Source of the DNA: an uncultured Rhodospirillales bacterium
GTDB lineage: Bacteria; Pseudomonadota; Alphaproteobacteria; ATCC43930; CGMCC-115725
Direction of reading: 5' to 3'
NCBI GenBank assembly: GCA_903822185.1
Contig: CAIJOA010000004.1
Coordinates: 1 to 64,000, forward strand
DNA: 64,000 bases
Shown: positions 16,854 to 26,666 of the stretch, piece by piece
Layout: every line of letters begins with the position of its first letter
Position numbering within the stretch: position 1 is the stretch's first letter
Program-made: the position numbers and the translations under genes
Notes under the pieces: model-generated
Seen by the model: the letters and a program-made list of their open reading frames with translations, nothing else
Databases searched by the model: none
Told to the model about the DNA's origin: nothing

Positions 16854-19163
16854 TCAACGCACCAACGTGCGCTCGGCGGCTGCCTCGATCGCGTCGGCAT
16901 CGACGCCGTAAGCCGCATAGAGTTCCGGCAAATCGCCGGACTGACCGAATTTCCCAATCCCCAGCGGCGCAATGCGATGGCCGCGCACCGCACCGAGCCA
17001 AGACAGCATGGCTGGATGACCATCCATCACCGTGACCAGCGCCGCATCGCGCGCCAGCGGTTTCAACAACCCATCGATCGTCGAATGGCCCGCATCGTCG
17101 AGCCAGCCGCGATGCAGAAGATCGGCCGAGGTGATCGCCAACAAGCCGATGCGGGGATGACGCGCGCCAAGACGGCTGACCGCTTCGATCGCCTCGGGCG
17201 TTAGGGCGCCGGTGACGGCGATGGCCATGTCCGCGTTGGGACCGGGCTCGCGCAGCCAGTAGCCGCCCTGTGTCGCCAGGGCCGGGTCCAGTGTGCGGCG
17301 CGGCTGTTCCAGCGCGCGCGTCGAGAGCCGCAGATAGACCGAGCCGCCATCGGTGTCCTGCAGATGGGCGAAGGACCAGGCCATGATCGCCTGCAACTCA
17401 TCGAAAAAGGCGGGCTCGAACATGGTGAGGCCCGGCTGGCCGAGTCCGATCAGCGGCGTCACCACCGATTGATGCGCGCCGCCTTCTGGGGCGAGCGTGA
17501 TGCCCGACGGCGTCGCTACCAGCATGAACCGCGCATCCTGATAACAGGCGTAATTCAACGCATCGAGACCGCGTTCGATGAACGGGTCATAGACGGTGCC
17601 GACAGGGATAAGGCGTTGGCCGAAGACCGGTTCGGCGAGGCCCAGCGCGGCCATCATCAAAAACAGATTGTTCTCGGCGATGCCCAATTCGATATGACGG
17701 CCCTGCGGCGTCTGCGCCCAGCGTTGGGTCGAGGGCAGCTTGCGGTCGCGGAAGACGTCGCGATGGGCTTCGCGCGCGAACAACCCAACCTGATTGACCC
17801 AGCCACCGAGATTGGTCGAAACCGTGACGTCGGGTGAGGTCGTGACGATGCGTTGCGACAGTTCGCTGTTGGACTTGCCCAGCTCGAACATGACGCGGCC
17901 GAAGCCTTCCTGGGTGGAAAGCTTTTCGGATGCCGTCGGCGATAGGAGCGGCATTGCAATCGGTGCAGCACGTTCCGGTTTGCCACGGCGGCCGATCTTG
18001 TCCGGCAAGGCATCGACGAAACGTCCGAGCCGTTGTGCCGCGCCGATGTCGAGTCCGGCGAAGCGATCCCATTCGTGACCCGCCTCGATGCCCTGCGCGT
18101 TTTGAAACACCGCCATCTGCGCTTCGGTGATCAGGCCGGCGTGATTGTCTTTATGGCCGGCGAACGGCAAGCCGAAGCCTTTGATCGTGTAAGCGACGAA
18201 GCAGGTCGGCGCGTCGCTCTGTGCGGCTTTATCGAAGGCCTCGACAATGCTCTCCATGTCGTGACCGCCGAGATTGGTCATCAGGCGATGAAGCTGCGCA
18301 TCGTCATGCGCGGCGAGCAGTCGCTGGATGCCCGCGTCTTTGCCAAGCTCCGCTTCCATCTCGCGCCGGAAACCGGCGCCGCCTTCAAAGGTCAGCGCCG
18401 AATAGAGATCGTTCGGGCATGATTCGATCCAGGTGCGCAGCACGCCGCCACCATGCTCCTGGCCGACCGCTTCCAACCGCTTACCGAATTTCAGCGTGAC
18501 GACGGTCCAGCCAACAGTGGCGAAGAAGGATTGTATCTTTTGGAACAGGCGGTCCGACACGACGCCGTCGAGGCTGTGGCGGTTGTAATCGATCACCCAC
18601 CACAGATTGCGCACATCATGCTTCCAGCCTTCCAGCAAGGCCTCGAACACATTGCCTTCGTCCAGTTCGGCGTCGCCCATCAGCGCGATCATGCGTCCGG
18701 GTTTGCCCGCGAGCATGTCGTGCGCTTCGAGATAATCCTGCGCCAGACTGGCGAACAAGGTCATGCCGACGCCGAGCCCGACCGATCCGGTGGAGAAATC
18801 GACCGGTATCTTGTCCTTGGTGCGCGACGGATAGGATTGCGCGCCGCCGAGGGCGCGGAACCGCATCATCGCTTCCTGAGTCTGCTGTCCCATCAGATAC
18901 ATCAGCGAATGCAGCACCGGCGCGGCGTGCGGCTTTACCGCGATCCGGTCCTGTGGCCGCAGCGCGTGGCCGTACAGCGCCGCCAGAAGCGTCACCGCCG
19001 AGGCGCAGCTTGCTTGGTGACCTCCGACCTTCAACCCATCGCGGTTGGGCCGGATATGGTTGGCGTGATGGATCATCCAGGTCGAAAGCCACAAAGCGCG
19101 GCGCTCGAGGTCATCGAGGGTTTGAAGATGCTGGCTTGTCGGGGGCGGGCTAAGCGTGTCCAT
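16854..19163 (-). CDS. AceE-type (homodimeric) 2-oxo acid dehydrogenase E1-like protein
   Basis: 769 residues from the ATG at 19163 (the frame is open to a TTG at 19214 with no RBS). It has the transketolase/AceE layout: GGHQASCASAVTLLAALYG near 47-65, IPVDFSTGSVGLGVGMTLFA near 118-137, and the ThDP motif MALMGDAELDEGN ... NLWWVIDYNRHSLDG around 155-200. It is shorter than E. coli AceE (about 887). No E2 or E3 gene is nearby. With a divergent Lrp-type gene this arrangement recalls mdeB-mdeR of Pseudomonas, in which an E1 homologue processes 2-oxobutyrate. That analogy is inference. Confidence 0.82.
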   Translation of the reverse strand: MDTLSPPPTSQHLQTLDDLERRALWLSTWMIHHANHIRPNRDGLKVGGHQASCASAVTLLAALYGHALRPQDRIAVKPHAAPVLHSLMYLMGQQTQEAMMRFRALGGAQSYPSRTKDKIPVDFSTGSVGLGVGMTLFASLAQDYLEAHDMLAGKPGRMIALMGDAELDEGNVFEALLEGWKHDVRNLWWVIDYNRHSLDGVVSDRLFQKIQSFFATVGWTVVTLKFGKRLEAVGQEHGGGVLRTWIESCPNDLYSALTFEGGAGFRREMEAELGKDAGIQRLLAAHDDAQLHRLMTNLGGHDMESIVEAFDKAAQSDAPTCFVAYTIKGFGLPFAGHKDNHAGLITEAQMAVFQNAQGIEAGHEWDRFAGLDIGAAQRLGRFVDALPDKIGRRGKPERAAPIAMPLLSPTASEKLSTQEGFGRVMFELGKSNSELSQRIVTTSPDVTVSTNLGGWVNQVGLFAREAHRDVFRDRKLPSTQRWAQTPQGRHIELGIAENNLFLMMAALGLAEPVFGQRLIPVGTVYDPFIERGLDALNYACYQDARFMLVATPSGITLAPEGGAHQSVVTPLIGLGQPGLTMFEPAFFDELQAIMAWSFAHLQDTDGGSVYLRLSTRALEQPRRTLDPALATQGGYWLREPGPNADMAIAVTGALTPEAIEAVSRLGARHPRIGLLAITSADLLHRGWLDDAGHSTIDGLLKPLARDAALVTVMDGHPAMLSWLGAVRGHRIAPLGIGKFGQSGDLPELYAAYGVDADAIEAAAERTLVR

Positions 19164-19242
19164 GCAAGGACTATAGACTTGTACGGGCTTCGGCGAGCTG
19201 CGAAGATGGCGCAAATTCGATCCCTATTCGCGAGGAAATTGC

Positions 19243-19743
19243 GTGAATACTGATTCTATTTCACAAAAATTGCGCCAACCAGACTTAGACGCAATCGACC
19301 GCAAAATCATCGCGCAGCTTCAAAACGATGCGCGGATCGCCAATGTCGATCTCGCCGACGCCGTCGGGCTCAGTCCCGCGCCGTGTCTGCGCCGGGTCCG
19401 CGCGCTGGAGGAAAGCGGTGTTATCCGCAAGCATGTCTCGCTGGTCGATCCGGCGGCGGTCGGGCTCGCGGTCAGCGTCTTCGTCCATGTCTCGCTGGAA
19501 AAACAGGTCGAAAAGGCGCTGAAGAAATTCGAAGATGCGATCCGCACTCGGCCCGAGGTGATGGAATGTTATCTCATGACCGGCGATGCGGATTATCTGC
19601 TGCGCGTGGTCTGCGCCGATCTTGGCGCTTACGAACGGTTCCTGCTGGACCACCTGACGCAAGTGCCGGGCGTCGCGTCGATCCGTTCGTCGTTCGCGTT
19701 GAAGCAGGTAAAATATTCGACGGCATTGCCCGTAGCCGGCTAA
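19243..19743 (+). CDS. Lrp/AsnC family transcriptional regulator
   Basis: 166 residues. An N-terminal helix-turn-helix ([20 protein letters not shown], then [20 protein letters not shown], about 18-57) is followed by the ligand-binding RAM domain ([18 protein letters not shown], about 107-124). The start is GTG at 19243 with a GAGGAAAT site upstream. It is divergent from the E1-like gene with an 80-base intergenic region and probably controls it in response to an amino acid. The C-terminus lies just before a family B repeat. Confidence 0.92.
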   Translation: MNTDSISQKLRQPDLDAIDRKIIAQLQNDARIANVDLADAVGLSPAPCLRRVRALEESGVIRKHVSLVDPAAVGLAVSVFVHVSLEKQVEKALKKFEDAIRTRPEVMECYLMTGDADYLLRVVCADLGAYERFLLDHLTQVPGVASIRSSFALKQVKYSTALPVAG

Positions 19744-19750
19744 CTCATTT

Positions 19751-19831
19751 TCGTCATTCCCGCGAAAGCGGGAATCCATTTCGACATCTGAGCGGTTGTG
19801 AGATGGACCCCCGCTTTCGCGGGGGTGACGA
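19751..19831. repeat. Palindromic intergenic repeat, family B (CCCGCGAAAGCGGG)
   Basis: Outer arms TCGTCATTCCCGCGAAAGCG and its partner CGCTTTCGCGGGGGTGACGA. Related copies lie at 31258-31337 and 35196-35290. It separates two convergent genes and could form a strong hairpin on either strand. Confidence 0.9.
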
Positions 19832-19842
19832 ATTAAGAGGGG

Positions 19843-20781
19843 CTATCGCCAGTCGTCCAGCGCGAAGACGCCCGGACGGTCATAGGCCTCGACGAAAGGC
19901 CGGTGCATCGCGACGCCATGCATCGCGGCGCGAAAGCCCATCTCGATCATCATGCGATAGGCTTCGATCCGGGCCGAGCTGACGCCGCCCGACATTTCGG
20001 TTGCGCCTTCGCGATGGGCGAAATCGTTGCAGCCGTCGATCAGCCGCGCGAAGCGATGCGCCGCCTCGCTGCCGGATCGGATGCAAGCGAATTTGATGTA
20101 AGCTTTGCCCGAGCCCGATTCTGTCCCCGTACCGGTATGGACGATGGCAAGGCCGACAATCTGCGAATCTTCAGTCAGGACCAGCGCGTCACTCTGCGGC
20201 TGTCCCAGCGCCAATTCGATTTCTTTGGTGAGATCGAGGTCTTCGAAGATTGACGCCGTGAGTGACGTGCATTGCCCGATCAGTGCGCCGCGTTCGTTGC
20301 CGCTGGCGCGCAATGAGACGATGTTCGCCACCGGCGACGGCGTCTTTACGGGCCGCACCATGATCGGCGTCAGATATCGCGGCCAGAATCCGACCGATTG
20401 ATAAAGCCGCACATGGGTCGCGCTGTGCGGAAAGGTGTAGAGGCCGGTCATGCGGCACCGCCAGCGATCGAAGATCGGCAACGTCGCGTCCAGCAACTGA
20501 CGCGCGACGCCCTTGCGCCAGTAATCGGGATGGATCGCGATCGGGCCGAAGACGCCGAGGCTCCCCCAGTGATTGGCCATCGCGACGCCGATCATCCGGC
20601 CGTCCTCCTCGGCGACCATGCCGCCATCGGGAAAGACCTTGGCGCGTGCCGGAAGAAGTGCGACATCGCCACGATAGGTCAGTGGGTCGGGCGCCCCCAA
20701 AAACGTGCCGAAGGCGAGCCGCCGCAAGCGCTCGGCGGTATCGAAGTCTTGTTCGGTCAGGCCGCGAATGGTGATGCTCAT
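19843..20781 (-). CDS. Tandem GNAT N-acetyltransferase
   Basis: 312 residues from the ATG at 20781; the open frame reaches 20904 but the N-terminus ITIRGLTEQDFDTAERLRRL is the typical GNAT start. The first domain (about 1-145) has the acetyl-CoA loop VFGPIAIHPDYWRKGVARQL (about 76-95) and HVRLYQSVGF. The second (about 150-312) has a weaker GNAT-like pattern (DSQIVGLAIVHTG, EAYRMMIEMGFRA) and may be a degenerate copy. Substrate unknown. It is divergent from the hemD-like gene with only 33 bases between starts. Confidence 0.82.
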   Translation of the reverse strand: MSITIRGLTEQDFDTAERLRRLAFGTFLGAPDPLTYRGDVALLPARAKVFPDGGMVAEEDGRMIGVAMANHWGSLGVFGPIAIHPDYWRKGVARQLLDATLPIFDRWRCRMTGLYTFPHSATHVRLYQSVGFWPRYLTPIMVRPVKTPSPVANIVSLRASGNERGALIGQCTSLTASIFEDLDLTKEIELALGQPQSDALVLTEDSQIVGLAIVHTGTGTESGSGKAYIKFACIRSGSEAAHRFARLIDGCNDFAHREGATEMSGGVSSARIEAYRMMIEMGFRAAMHGVAMHRPFVEAYDRPGVFALDDWR

Positions 20782-20814
20782 GATTGCCGCATCATAGCGT
20801 GGTAGGATCGCTGC

Positions 20815-21636
20815 ATGGAAGAAAACCGCTCCCTCACCGGTCGTTGCATCCTTGTGCCGGAAAGCCGCGAACTCGATCTTTTCGCGCGCATGCTGGAAAC
20901 CCAAGGCGCGACGACACTGCGTTGCCCGATGGTGACGATCCTCGATGCCGAGGACCCCGCGCCAATCGAGGCATGGCTGCGGCGCATGGCGGACGGCAAG
21001 CTCGATGATCTGATCGTGCTGACGGGGGAGGGGCTGCGGCGTCTGCTTGCTGTGGCGCAGCGGGTAGGCATCGAAGACGAAGTGGTGGCTGCGCTGACTC
21101 GCTTGCGCACGGTGACACGTGGTCCGAAACCGGCACGCGTCTTACGCGAGCGCGGGCTGACGCCGGGCATTGCCGCGGACGAGCCGACGACAGCCGGGGT
21201 CATTGCATCGCTGACGCGGGAAAATCTCGCAGGACGTCGCGTTGGTGTGCAGCTTTACCCGGGCAATCCGAACGATCTGCTCTTGGATTTTCTGCGCGGT
21301 GCCGGCGCGAATGCCGATCCGATCTTGCCCTATCGCTATGCCTCGGATGCCGATACGGCGCAGGTCGAAGTGGCAATCCGTGCGATGGATGAAGGAAAGG
21401 TCGATGCCGTCGCCTTCACCAGCACGCCGCAGGTCGAACGACTGAAGGCGGTTGCGAAGTCACGTGGCTTGGAAGAAGCGTTGGCGCGCGGCATTGCGCG
21501 CACCAAGATTGCCGCGGTCGGTCCCGTCGTGGCGGCGACGATCGAAGCGATGGGTGGCCATGTCGTCGCGATGCCCGAGACCAGCTTTCACTTGAAGCCG
21601 CTGGTCAACGCGCTGATCGCCGCGTTCGAGTCCTAG
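20815..21636 (+). CDS. hemD: Uroporphyrinogen-III synthase family protein
   Basis: 273 residues, the usual length. HemD converts hydroxymethylbilane to uroporphyrinogen III in heme synthesis. The N-terminal RCILVPESRELDLFARMLE, the central DDLIVLTGEGLRRL (about 62-75) and the C-terminal VDAVAFTSTPQVERL (about 198-212) and KIAAVGPVVAATIEAMGG (about 230-247) follow the two-lobed HemD pattern. No other heme gene is close, so it may be the housekeeping copy or a second paralogue. Its stop overlaps the convergent MDR gene by 4 bases. Confidence 0.85.
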   Translation: MEENRSLTGRCILVPESRELDLFARMLETQGATTLRCPMVTILDAEDPAPIEAWLRRMADGKLDDLIVLTGEGLRRLLAVAQRVGIEDEVVAALTRLRTVTRGPKPARVLRERGLTPGIAADEPTTAGVIASLTRENLAGRRVGVQLYPGNPNDLLLDFLRGAGANADPILPYRYASDADTAQVEVAIRAMDEGKVDAVAFTSTPQVERLKAVAKSRGLEEALARGIARTKIAAVGPVVAATIEAMGGHVVAMPETSFHLKPLVNALIAAFES

Positions 21637-22550
21637 TCGATACGGAAGACCGCTTTGCCTTGAACCTTGCGGTCGCGCAGGGCGGTCGTGACCTTGGCGA
21701 AATCGTGCCAGCTATAGTCTTCGATCTGCGGTTTCAATGCGCCATCGCCGACCAGCGTCGCCAGCAGCTTGAGGTCCGGTGCAAGCATCTCCTCCGGATC
21801 GGAGGCGTAAGAATGAAACGCCTGGATGCGCGAATTATTCGCCGCGCCGAAATCGCGGAAGCTCAGCGTCGTTTCCTCGCCCGATGAATTGCCGAAGATG
21901 ACGACGGTGCCTTTCGGCTCCAGCAGGCCAAGTGCCGCTTTGAGCGACGCGCCGCCGGCGGATTCCAGAACGAGGCGATATTTGCCTGAGGCCTGGGCGA
22001 TGTCGCCGACGACTTCTTGCGCACCCAATGCGGTGACGGCCTTGCCGCGTTCGCCCGATGCCACCGCGGTCACTTTCGCGCCGGCTTTCACCGCAAGCTG
22101 AACCGCGAGATTGCCGACGCCACCGGCCGCGCCCGTAATCAGGACGCGCTGCCCCAACAGCGGCCCGCCATGGCGCAACGTGCGCAACGCGGTCAGGCCG
22201 GCGATCGGCAGGGCGGCGGCCTCAGCAAAGCTGACCGAATCGGGGATGACGGCAAGGCGGGATACCGGAATGGCGGCACGTTCGGCCCAACCGTGCCATT
22301 CCAGCAGTGCGACGACGCGCGCGCCTTCTTTGGGACCACTGCCGTCCGCTGCCGCCTTTAAAACGATGCCCGCGACATCTTGTCCGGGCCGCCAGCCTTC
22401 CGGCCGGATTCGCATGAGTGTCAGCTCACCGCGATTGAGCGAGAAGGCTTTTACGCCAATAACGGCTTCATTCGGCGCGGGATTCGGTTCGGGAAGTTCG
22501 CCGATAGTGGCGGGGGCCGGGCCGTTGGGTGTGTTCGTTATGCCACGCAT
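21633..22550 (-). CDS. Zinc-free alcohol dehydrogenase/quinone oxidoreductase, MDR superfamily
   Basis: 305 residues. It has the MDR pattern: APNEAVIGVKAFSLNRGELT (about 26-45), then VLITGAAGGVGNLAVQLAVK (about 135-154) as the NADPH-binding Rossmann motif, and RVVALLEWHGWAERAAIPVS before it. It is the second of three quinone-oxidoreductase-like proteins in the window (13105, 56564). No zinc-binding cysteine cluster is seen. Substrate unknown. Confidence 0.88.
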   Translation of the reverse strand: MRGITNTPNGPAPATIGELPEPNPAPNEAVIGVKAFSLNRGELTLMRIRPEGWRPGQDVAGIVLKAAADGSGPKEGARVVALLEWHGWAERAAIPVSRLAVIPDSVSFAEAAALPIAGLTALRTLRHGGPLLGQRVLITGAAGGVGNLAVQLAVKAGAKVTAVASGERGKAVTALGAQEVVGDIAQASGKYRLVLESAGGASLKAALGLLEPKGTVVIFGNSSGEETTLSFRDFGAANNSRIQAFHSYASDPEEMLAPDLKLLATLVGDGALKPQIEDYSWHDFAKVTTALRDRKVQGKAVFRID

Positions 22551-22621
22551 CGGAGGCCGCCTTTGTTCTGCGTTTGCCGGGTCTTAATGCTGCCACAATA
22601 CTAGCCAAACTTCACGGTCCC

Positions 22622-23680
22622 ATGAAATGTAACCCTACGCTTTCCCTCCTCCGCGCGCTGTCCGTTAGCGCGTTTGTATTGGCATCCTTCCAGGTGGCGC
22701 ACGCCGCCCCGGTGTCGGCCACGCCCGTCGTCGATAACGATTGGCGCACCAGCATCGTCGAGGAAAACGATTCCCTCTATTTCAACAGCGATAAGCACTA
22801 CACCCAAGGCTTGCGCTTTTCGTTCCTGAGCCCGTCGCTCGGCGATAGCTGGACCAACTGGTTCTATGACGTCGCCGGCAACATCCCGACGGTGTTCGGC
22901 CCGACAGGTACGCGCCGCGTTGCGATCCTCGGCGGCCAGAGCATCTTCACCCCGAAGGATATTCAGGCCAAACCATCGGATCCGCGCGACCGGCCTTATG
23001 CCGGCTGGCTCTATGGCGGGTTGAGCTTTTTGCAGGAAACCAACGGCACAGCGCTTGAGAATTTGGAAATCGATCTTGGTGTCGTCGGTCCGGGTGCGCT
23101 CGGTCGTCAGGTGCAGAACGATTTCCATCAATTCATCAACGTCAAGCAGGCGCAGGGCTGGGGCAATCAGATCCAGCACGAAGTCGGCGGTGTCCTTACC
23201 TATGAACGCGCCTGGCACGTCGCGCTGCTGGGCGACACGCTCAATGGTGGTTTCGGTCTCGATGCCGTGCCGAGCATCGGCGCGACCGTCGGTAACGTGT
23301 TCGATTACGGCGCTGTCGGCGGCATGATCCGGCTGGGTAAGCATCTCGAAGCCGATTACGGCCCGATCCGCATTCGTCCGGCTTTGTCGGGCTCGGATTA
23401 TTTCAATCCGTCGAAGCTCGATCACGAATGGGGCTATTACATCTTCGCCGGCACGCAGGGCCGCGTCGTCGGACGTAATATCTTTCTCGACGGCAACTCG
23501 TTCCGCCACAGCCCGTCGGTTCAAAGCCAGCCGTTGGTCGCCGATTTTCAGGCCGGCGTTTCCGCTTTTGATGGTGCGGGGCTGCGCGTCGATTTCAGCG
23601 CCGTGCGCCGGACGCGTGAATTCGTCGGTCAGCAACATCCCGACGTGATCGGCACCGCCGCGATCGCCTTTTCCTGGTAA
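22622..23680 (+). CDS. LpxR-family outer membrane protein (DUF2219)
   Basis: 352 residues from the ATG at 22622, which gives a good signal peptide (SLLRALSVSAFVLASFQVAH, cleavage after AHA near residue 28). The family marks follow: VEENDSLYFNSDKHYTQGLR (about 45-65), RDRPYAGWLYGG (about 120-131) and a C-terminal aromatic residue (IAFSW) typical of outer membrane barrels. LpxR removes the 3'-acyloxyacyl chain of lipid A in the outer membrane; many relatives are uncharacterised. It ends before a strong terminator. Confidence 0.88.
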   Translation: MKCNPTLSLLRALSVSAFVLASFQVAHAAPVSATPVVDNDWRTSIVEENDSLYFNSDKHYTQGLRFSFLSPSLGDSWTNWFYDVAGNIPTVFGPTGTRRVAILGGQSIFTPKDIQAKPSDPRDRPYAGWLYGGLSFLQETNGTALENLEIDLGVVGPGALGRQVQNDFHQFINVKQAQGWGNQIQHEVGGVLTYERAWHVALLGDTLNGGFGLDAVPSIGATVGNVFDYGAVGGMIRLGKHLEADYGPIRIRPALSGSDYFNPSKLDHEWGYYIFAGTQGRVVGRNIFLDGNSFRHSPSVQSQPLVADFQAGVSAFDGAGLRVDFSAVRRTREFVGQQHPDVIGTAAIAFSW

Positions 23681-23694
23681 TGCGGCGTTAAAAG

Positions 23695-23731
23695 AAAACC
23701 GGCCGGTGCATTAAGCGCCGGCCGGTTTTTC
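23695..23731. terminator. Bidirectional rho-independent terminator
   Basis: Stem AACCGGCCGG / CCGGCCGGTT with A and T runs on both sides. It lies between the convergent LpxR-family and MFS genes and overlaps the stop codon of the latter. Confidence 0.9.
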
Positions 23732-25171
23732 TTTGTCTGCACGCGATAACGGCGCGGCGATATCTTCAAGCGACCGGCCTTCGGCGTCGATACCAAGCCA
23801 TCCTTCGGTCGCAGCGGCGATCAGCATCAGCGCCGAACCACCCAAATACCCCCACATCAAAGCCGTCCGCGATCCCGTCGCGATCAGAGCACCGAAAATC
23901 GTCGGTGCGAAGACGCCGCCGATCGCCGTGCCGCCGGCATAGAACAGCGCGATGACCAAGGCGCGCGCTTCAAGCGGGAAGCTTTCCCCGACCGTCAGAT
24001 AAGCCGAACTCGCCGCAGCGGAGGCGACGAAAAAGATTGCCGTCCAGGCGGCCGTCTGCTGCACGGCATCGAGCAAACCACGCTCGAACAGCACCGCCGT
24101 CACCGCCATCATCAATCCGGAAAGACCGTAGGTTGCCGCGATCATTCGCTTGCGGCCAATGCTGTCGAAGAAATGCCCGAGCAGCAGCGGCCCGAAGAAA
24201 TTGCCGATGGCGAAAGCGAAGATATAGAAGCCCACGGCGTTCGACGGGACTTGATAGAAGCGCGTCAGCACCAGCGCATAGGTGAAGAAGATCGCGTTAT
24301 AAAAAAACGCCTGCGCCGACATAAGAACGAGGCCGAGCACCAGGCGGCGCGGATAAAGCCGCGCGATGGTGACGCCGACCTGCCACAGGCCCATGGCGTG
24401 ATGAGCGTTCAGGCGAATGCGCGGCGCAGGCTCGCTCGATGTTGCGCCGACCCATCTCTCGATATCGGTAACGATGGCGTCTGCTTCGGTAACACGGCCA
24501 TGGGTCATCAGCCAACGGGGACTTTCCGGCACCCAGTGGCGCAGCAGCATGACCGCAAAGCCGAGGACGCCGCCGATACAGAACGCCGCGCGCCATCCAA
24601 TCGAAGGCGGAACGATCGCCGGATCGAGCACCAGCAGCGAGCTGCCCGCGCCGATCGCGGCGCCGATCCAAAAGCTGCCATTGATGGCCAGATCGGTCCA
24701 GCCGCGCCGCCGCGCCGGGATCAATTCATCGATCGCCGAATTGATCGCCGCATATTCGCCGCCGATGCCCATGCCGGTGATAAAGCGAAACACCGCGAAC
24801 GACAGGAAGTCCCACGAAAAGGCGGTCGCCAGCGTCGCCGCGGCATAGACCAGCACGGTTATGGTGAAGAGCTTCTTGCGGCCCAGCTTGTCGGTTAGGT
24901 GGCCGAACCCCAGCGCCCCGAAGATCGCACCGGCAAGATACGTACTGGCGGCGAAACCGACCTGCGCATCGCTGATGCCGACGGCATGGTCGCCGGCGAT
25001 CGCGCCCGACAGCGATCCGACCAGCGTGACCTCAAGCCCGTCGAGAATCCAGGTGATGCCCAGCGCGACGACGATCAGCCATTGAAAACTGCCCCATGGT
25101 AGGCGATCGAGACGGCAGGGAATGTCGGTCTCGAAGGAAGCAGCTTCGGCAATCGGTTCGCGGCTGGCCAT
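23711..25171 (-). CDS. MFS transporter of the sugar/aromatic-acid porter type
   Basis: 486 residues from the ATG at 25171 (a TTG three codons upstream is less likely). About 12 membrane segments. Marks include the first segment WLIVVALGITWILDGLEVTL, motif A FGHLTDKLGRKKLF (about 92-105), GMGIGGEYAAINSAIDELIP (about 136-155) and a second motif A-like FFDSIGRKRMI in the other half. This pattern fits the NiaP/metabolite:H+ symporter group that imports nicotinate, aromatic acids or sugars. Substrate unknown. Confidence 0.85.
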   Translation of the reverse strand: MASREPIAEAASFETDIPCRLDRLPWGSFQWLIVVALGITWILDGLEVTLVGSLSGAIAGDHAVGISDAQVGFAASTYLAGAIFGALGFGHLTDKLGRKKLFTITVLVYAAATLATAFSWDFLSFAVFRFITGMGIGGEYAAINSAIDELIPARRRGWTDLAINGSFWIGAAIGAGSSLLVLDPAIVPPSIGWRAAFCIGGVLGFAVMLLRHWVPESPRWLMTHGRVTEADAIVTDIERWVGATSSEPAPRIRLNAHHAMGLWQVGVTIARLYPRRLVLGLVLMSAQAFFYNAIFFTYALVLTRFYQVPSNAVGFYIFAFAIGNFFGPLLLGHFFDSIGRKRMIAATYGLSGLMMAVTAVLFERGLLDAVQQTAAWTAIFFVASAAASSAYLTVGESFPLEARALVIALFYAGGTAIGGVFAPTIFGALIATGSRTALMWGYLGGSALMLIAAATEGWLGIDAEGRSLEDIAAPLSRADKEKPAGA

Positions 25172-25267
25172 GCCGTTCAACCCGGCCGCTCACCGAATGG
25201 TTCAATCCGCCACAGTCTTTGCCAAATTTAGTCGCAGTGTTGTTTTAGCCTCCGCGTCGAGGCTGAG

Positions 25268-26666
25268 ATGCACAAATTGGCGAAGCATATTGTCGTTCGG
25301 TGGGCACACCTTCTGGGGCTGTTGCTAATGACCGGCTGTGCGTCGGTGCCGGCTGTGCATGAGGTCATCGATCAAGCGCCAACCGGACCGCAAAAGATCG
25401 TCGGGCCGCGCGGGCCACTCTCGTCGGCGCAAAGCAAGGCAGTCCTCGCCAAGCTAGACCAGCAATCGAAAGGCTCGGATATTCTCCAGCGCCATCTGGC
25501 TATCGAGCAATCATTGGCCGATGCCCCGCTGATCGCCGGCAACCGCACGACCATCTTGCGCGACGGGCCGGCGACGTTTCATGCCATGTTCGATGCGATC
25601 AAGAAGGCGAAGCACAGCGTCTATCTCGAATATTATACCTTCGAGAATGTCGAGAGCGACGACCTCAAGCTCGCCGATCTGCTATTGGCCGAACGGCAAG
25701 CCGGCATCGCCGTCGCTGTCCTGTATGACAGTTATGGCTCGATCGATACGCCCGTCGATTTTTTTCGATCGCTTACGTTTCGGCGGTGTCGCGGTGCTTG
25801 AATTTCACCCGCTAAACCCGCTCAAAGCCGCGACGGGTTATGCCCCTAACGATCGCGATCATCGTAAGATCCTGGCGGTCGATGGCGCCGTCGCGGTCGT
25901 CGGCGGGGTCAATCTCTACACCGCCTATCAGCGGCATCCGCATGCGCGCAGCGTCAAATCGGATGGCGGCGATCCCGAGACCTGGCACGACACCGATTTG
26001 AAGATTGAGGGCCCGGCAGCCAAGCCGCTGCAGCAGTTGTTCCTCGACCATTGGGCCGCGGAGGAAGGTCGGGCATTGCCGCCGCCTGTCGCGACGCCCG
26101 CGCTAGCTGGTGCCGGCAACGAGCTGGTTCGCATCATCGGCAGCGATCACGACGCGACGGTTCCGCGCTATTACGCGACAGTCCTATCGGCGATCCGCAA
26201 TGCCGAAAAATCGATCTGGCTGACGACCGCCTATTTCGTGCCGACTGATGACGAGGTCGATGATCTGATCGCGGCGGCGAAACGCGGCGTCGATGTCCGC
26301 CTGATGCTGCCCGGAATCAGCGATTCGGACATGGCGTTGCGCGTTGCGCATTCGAATTACGGACGCTTGCTGAAAGCCGGGATCAAAATCTACGAACTGC
26401 AGGACGGCGTGCTGCATTCGAAATCGGCGGTGATCGACGGGGTCTGGTCGGTCGTCGGCTCTTCGAATTTCGATCACCGCAGCATCCTCTTCAACGACGA
26501 GGTCGATGCGGTGGTACTGGGCCGCGACACGGCCAAGCAGCTTGAAGATTTATTTGTGAAAGACGAAACGGAATCGAGGCCGGTCACCCTTGCGGAATGG
26601 GAAGACCGGCCTCTCTCCGAAAAGCTGCGCGAGCTTTATGCGCGCAGCGTCGAAAGTTTTCTTTAG
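25268..26666 (+). pseudogene. Phospholipase D-family lipoprotein (cardiolipin synthase-like), interrupted by a frameshift
   Basis: Two overlapping frames together encode one protein of about 465 residues. The first (from 25268) has a lipoprotein signal with lipobox LMTGC at about residue 22 and ends at 25801; the second carries both HKD motifs, HRKILAVD (near 25860) and HSKSAVID (near 26415), to the stop at 26666. The break is at seven T, 25759-25765: with six T the frame reads on as VDFFDRLRFGGVAVLEF. PLD enzymes with two HKD motifs make cardiolipin or hydrolyse phosphodiesters. It is either a pseudogene, a sequencing or assembly error, or a slippage site. Ends 4 bases into the convergent FAH gene. 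Confidence 0.85.
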
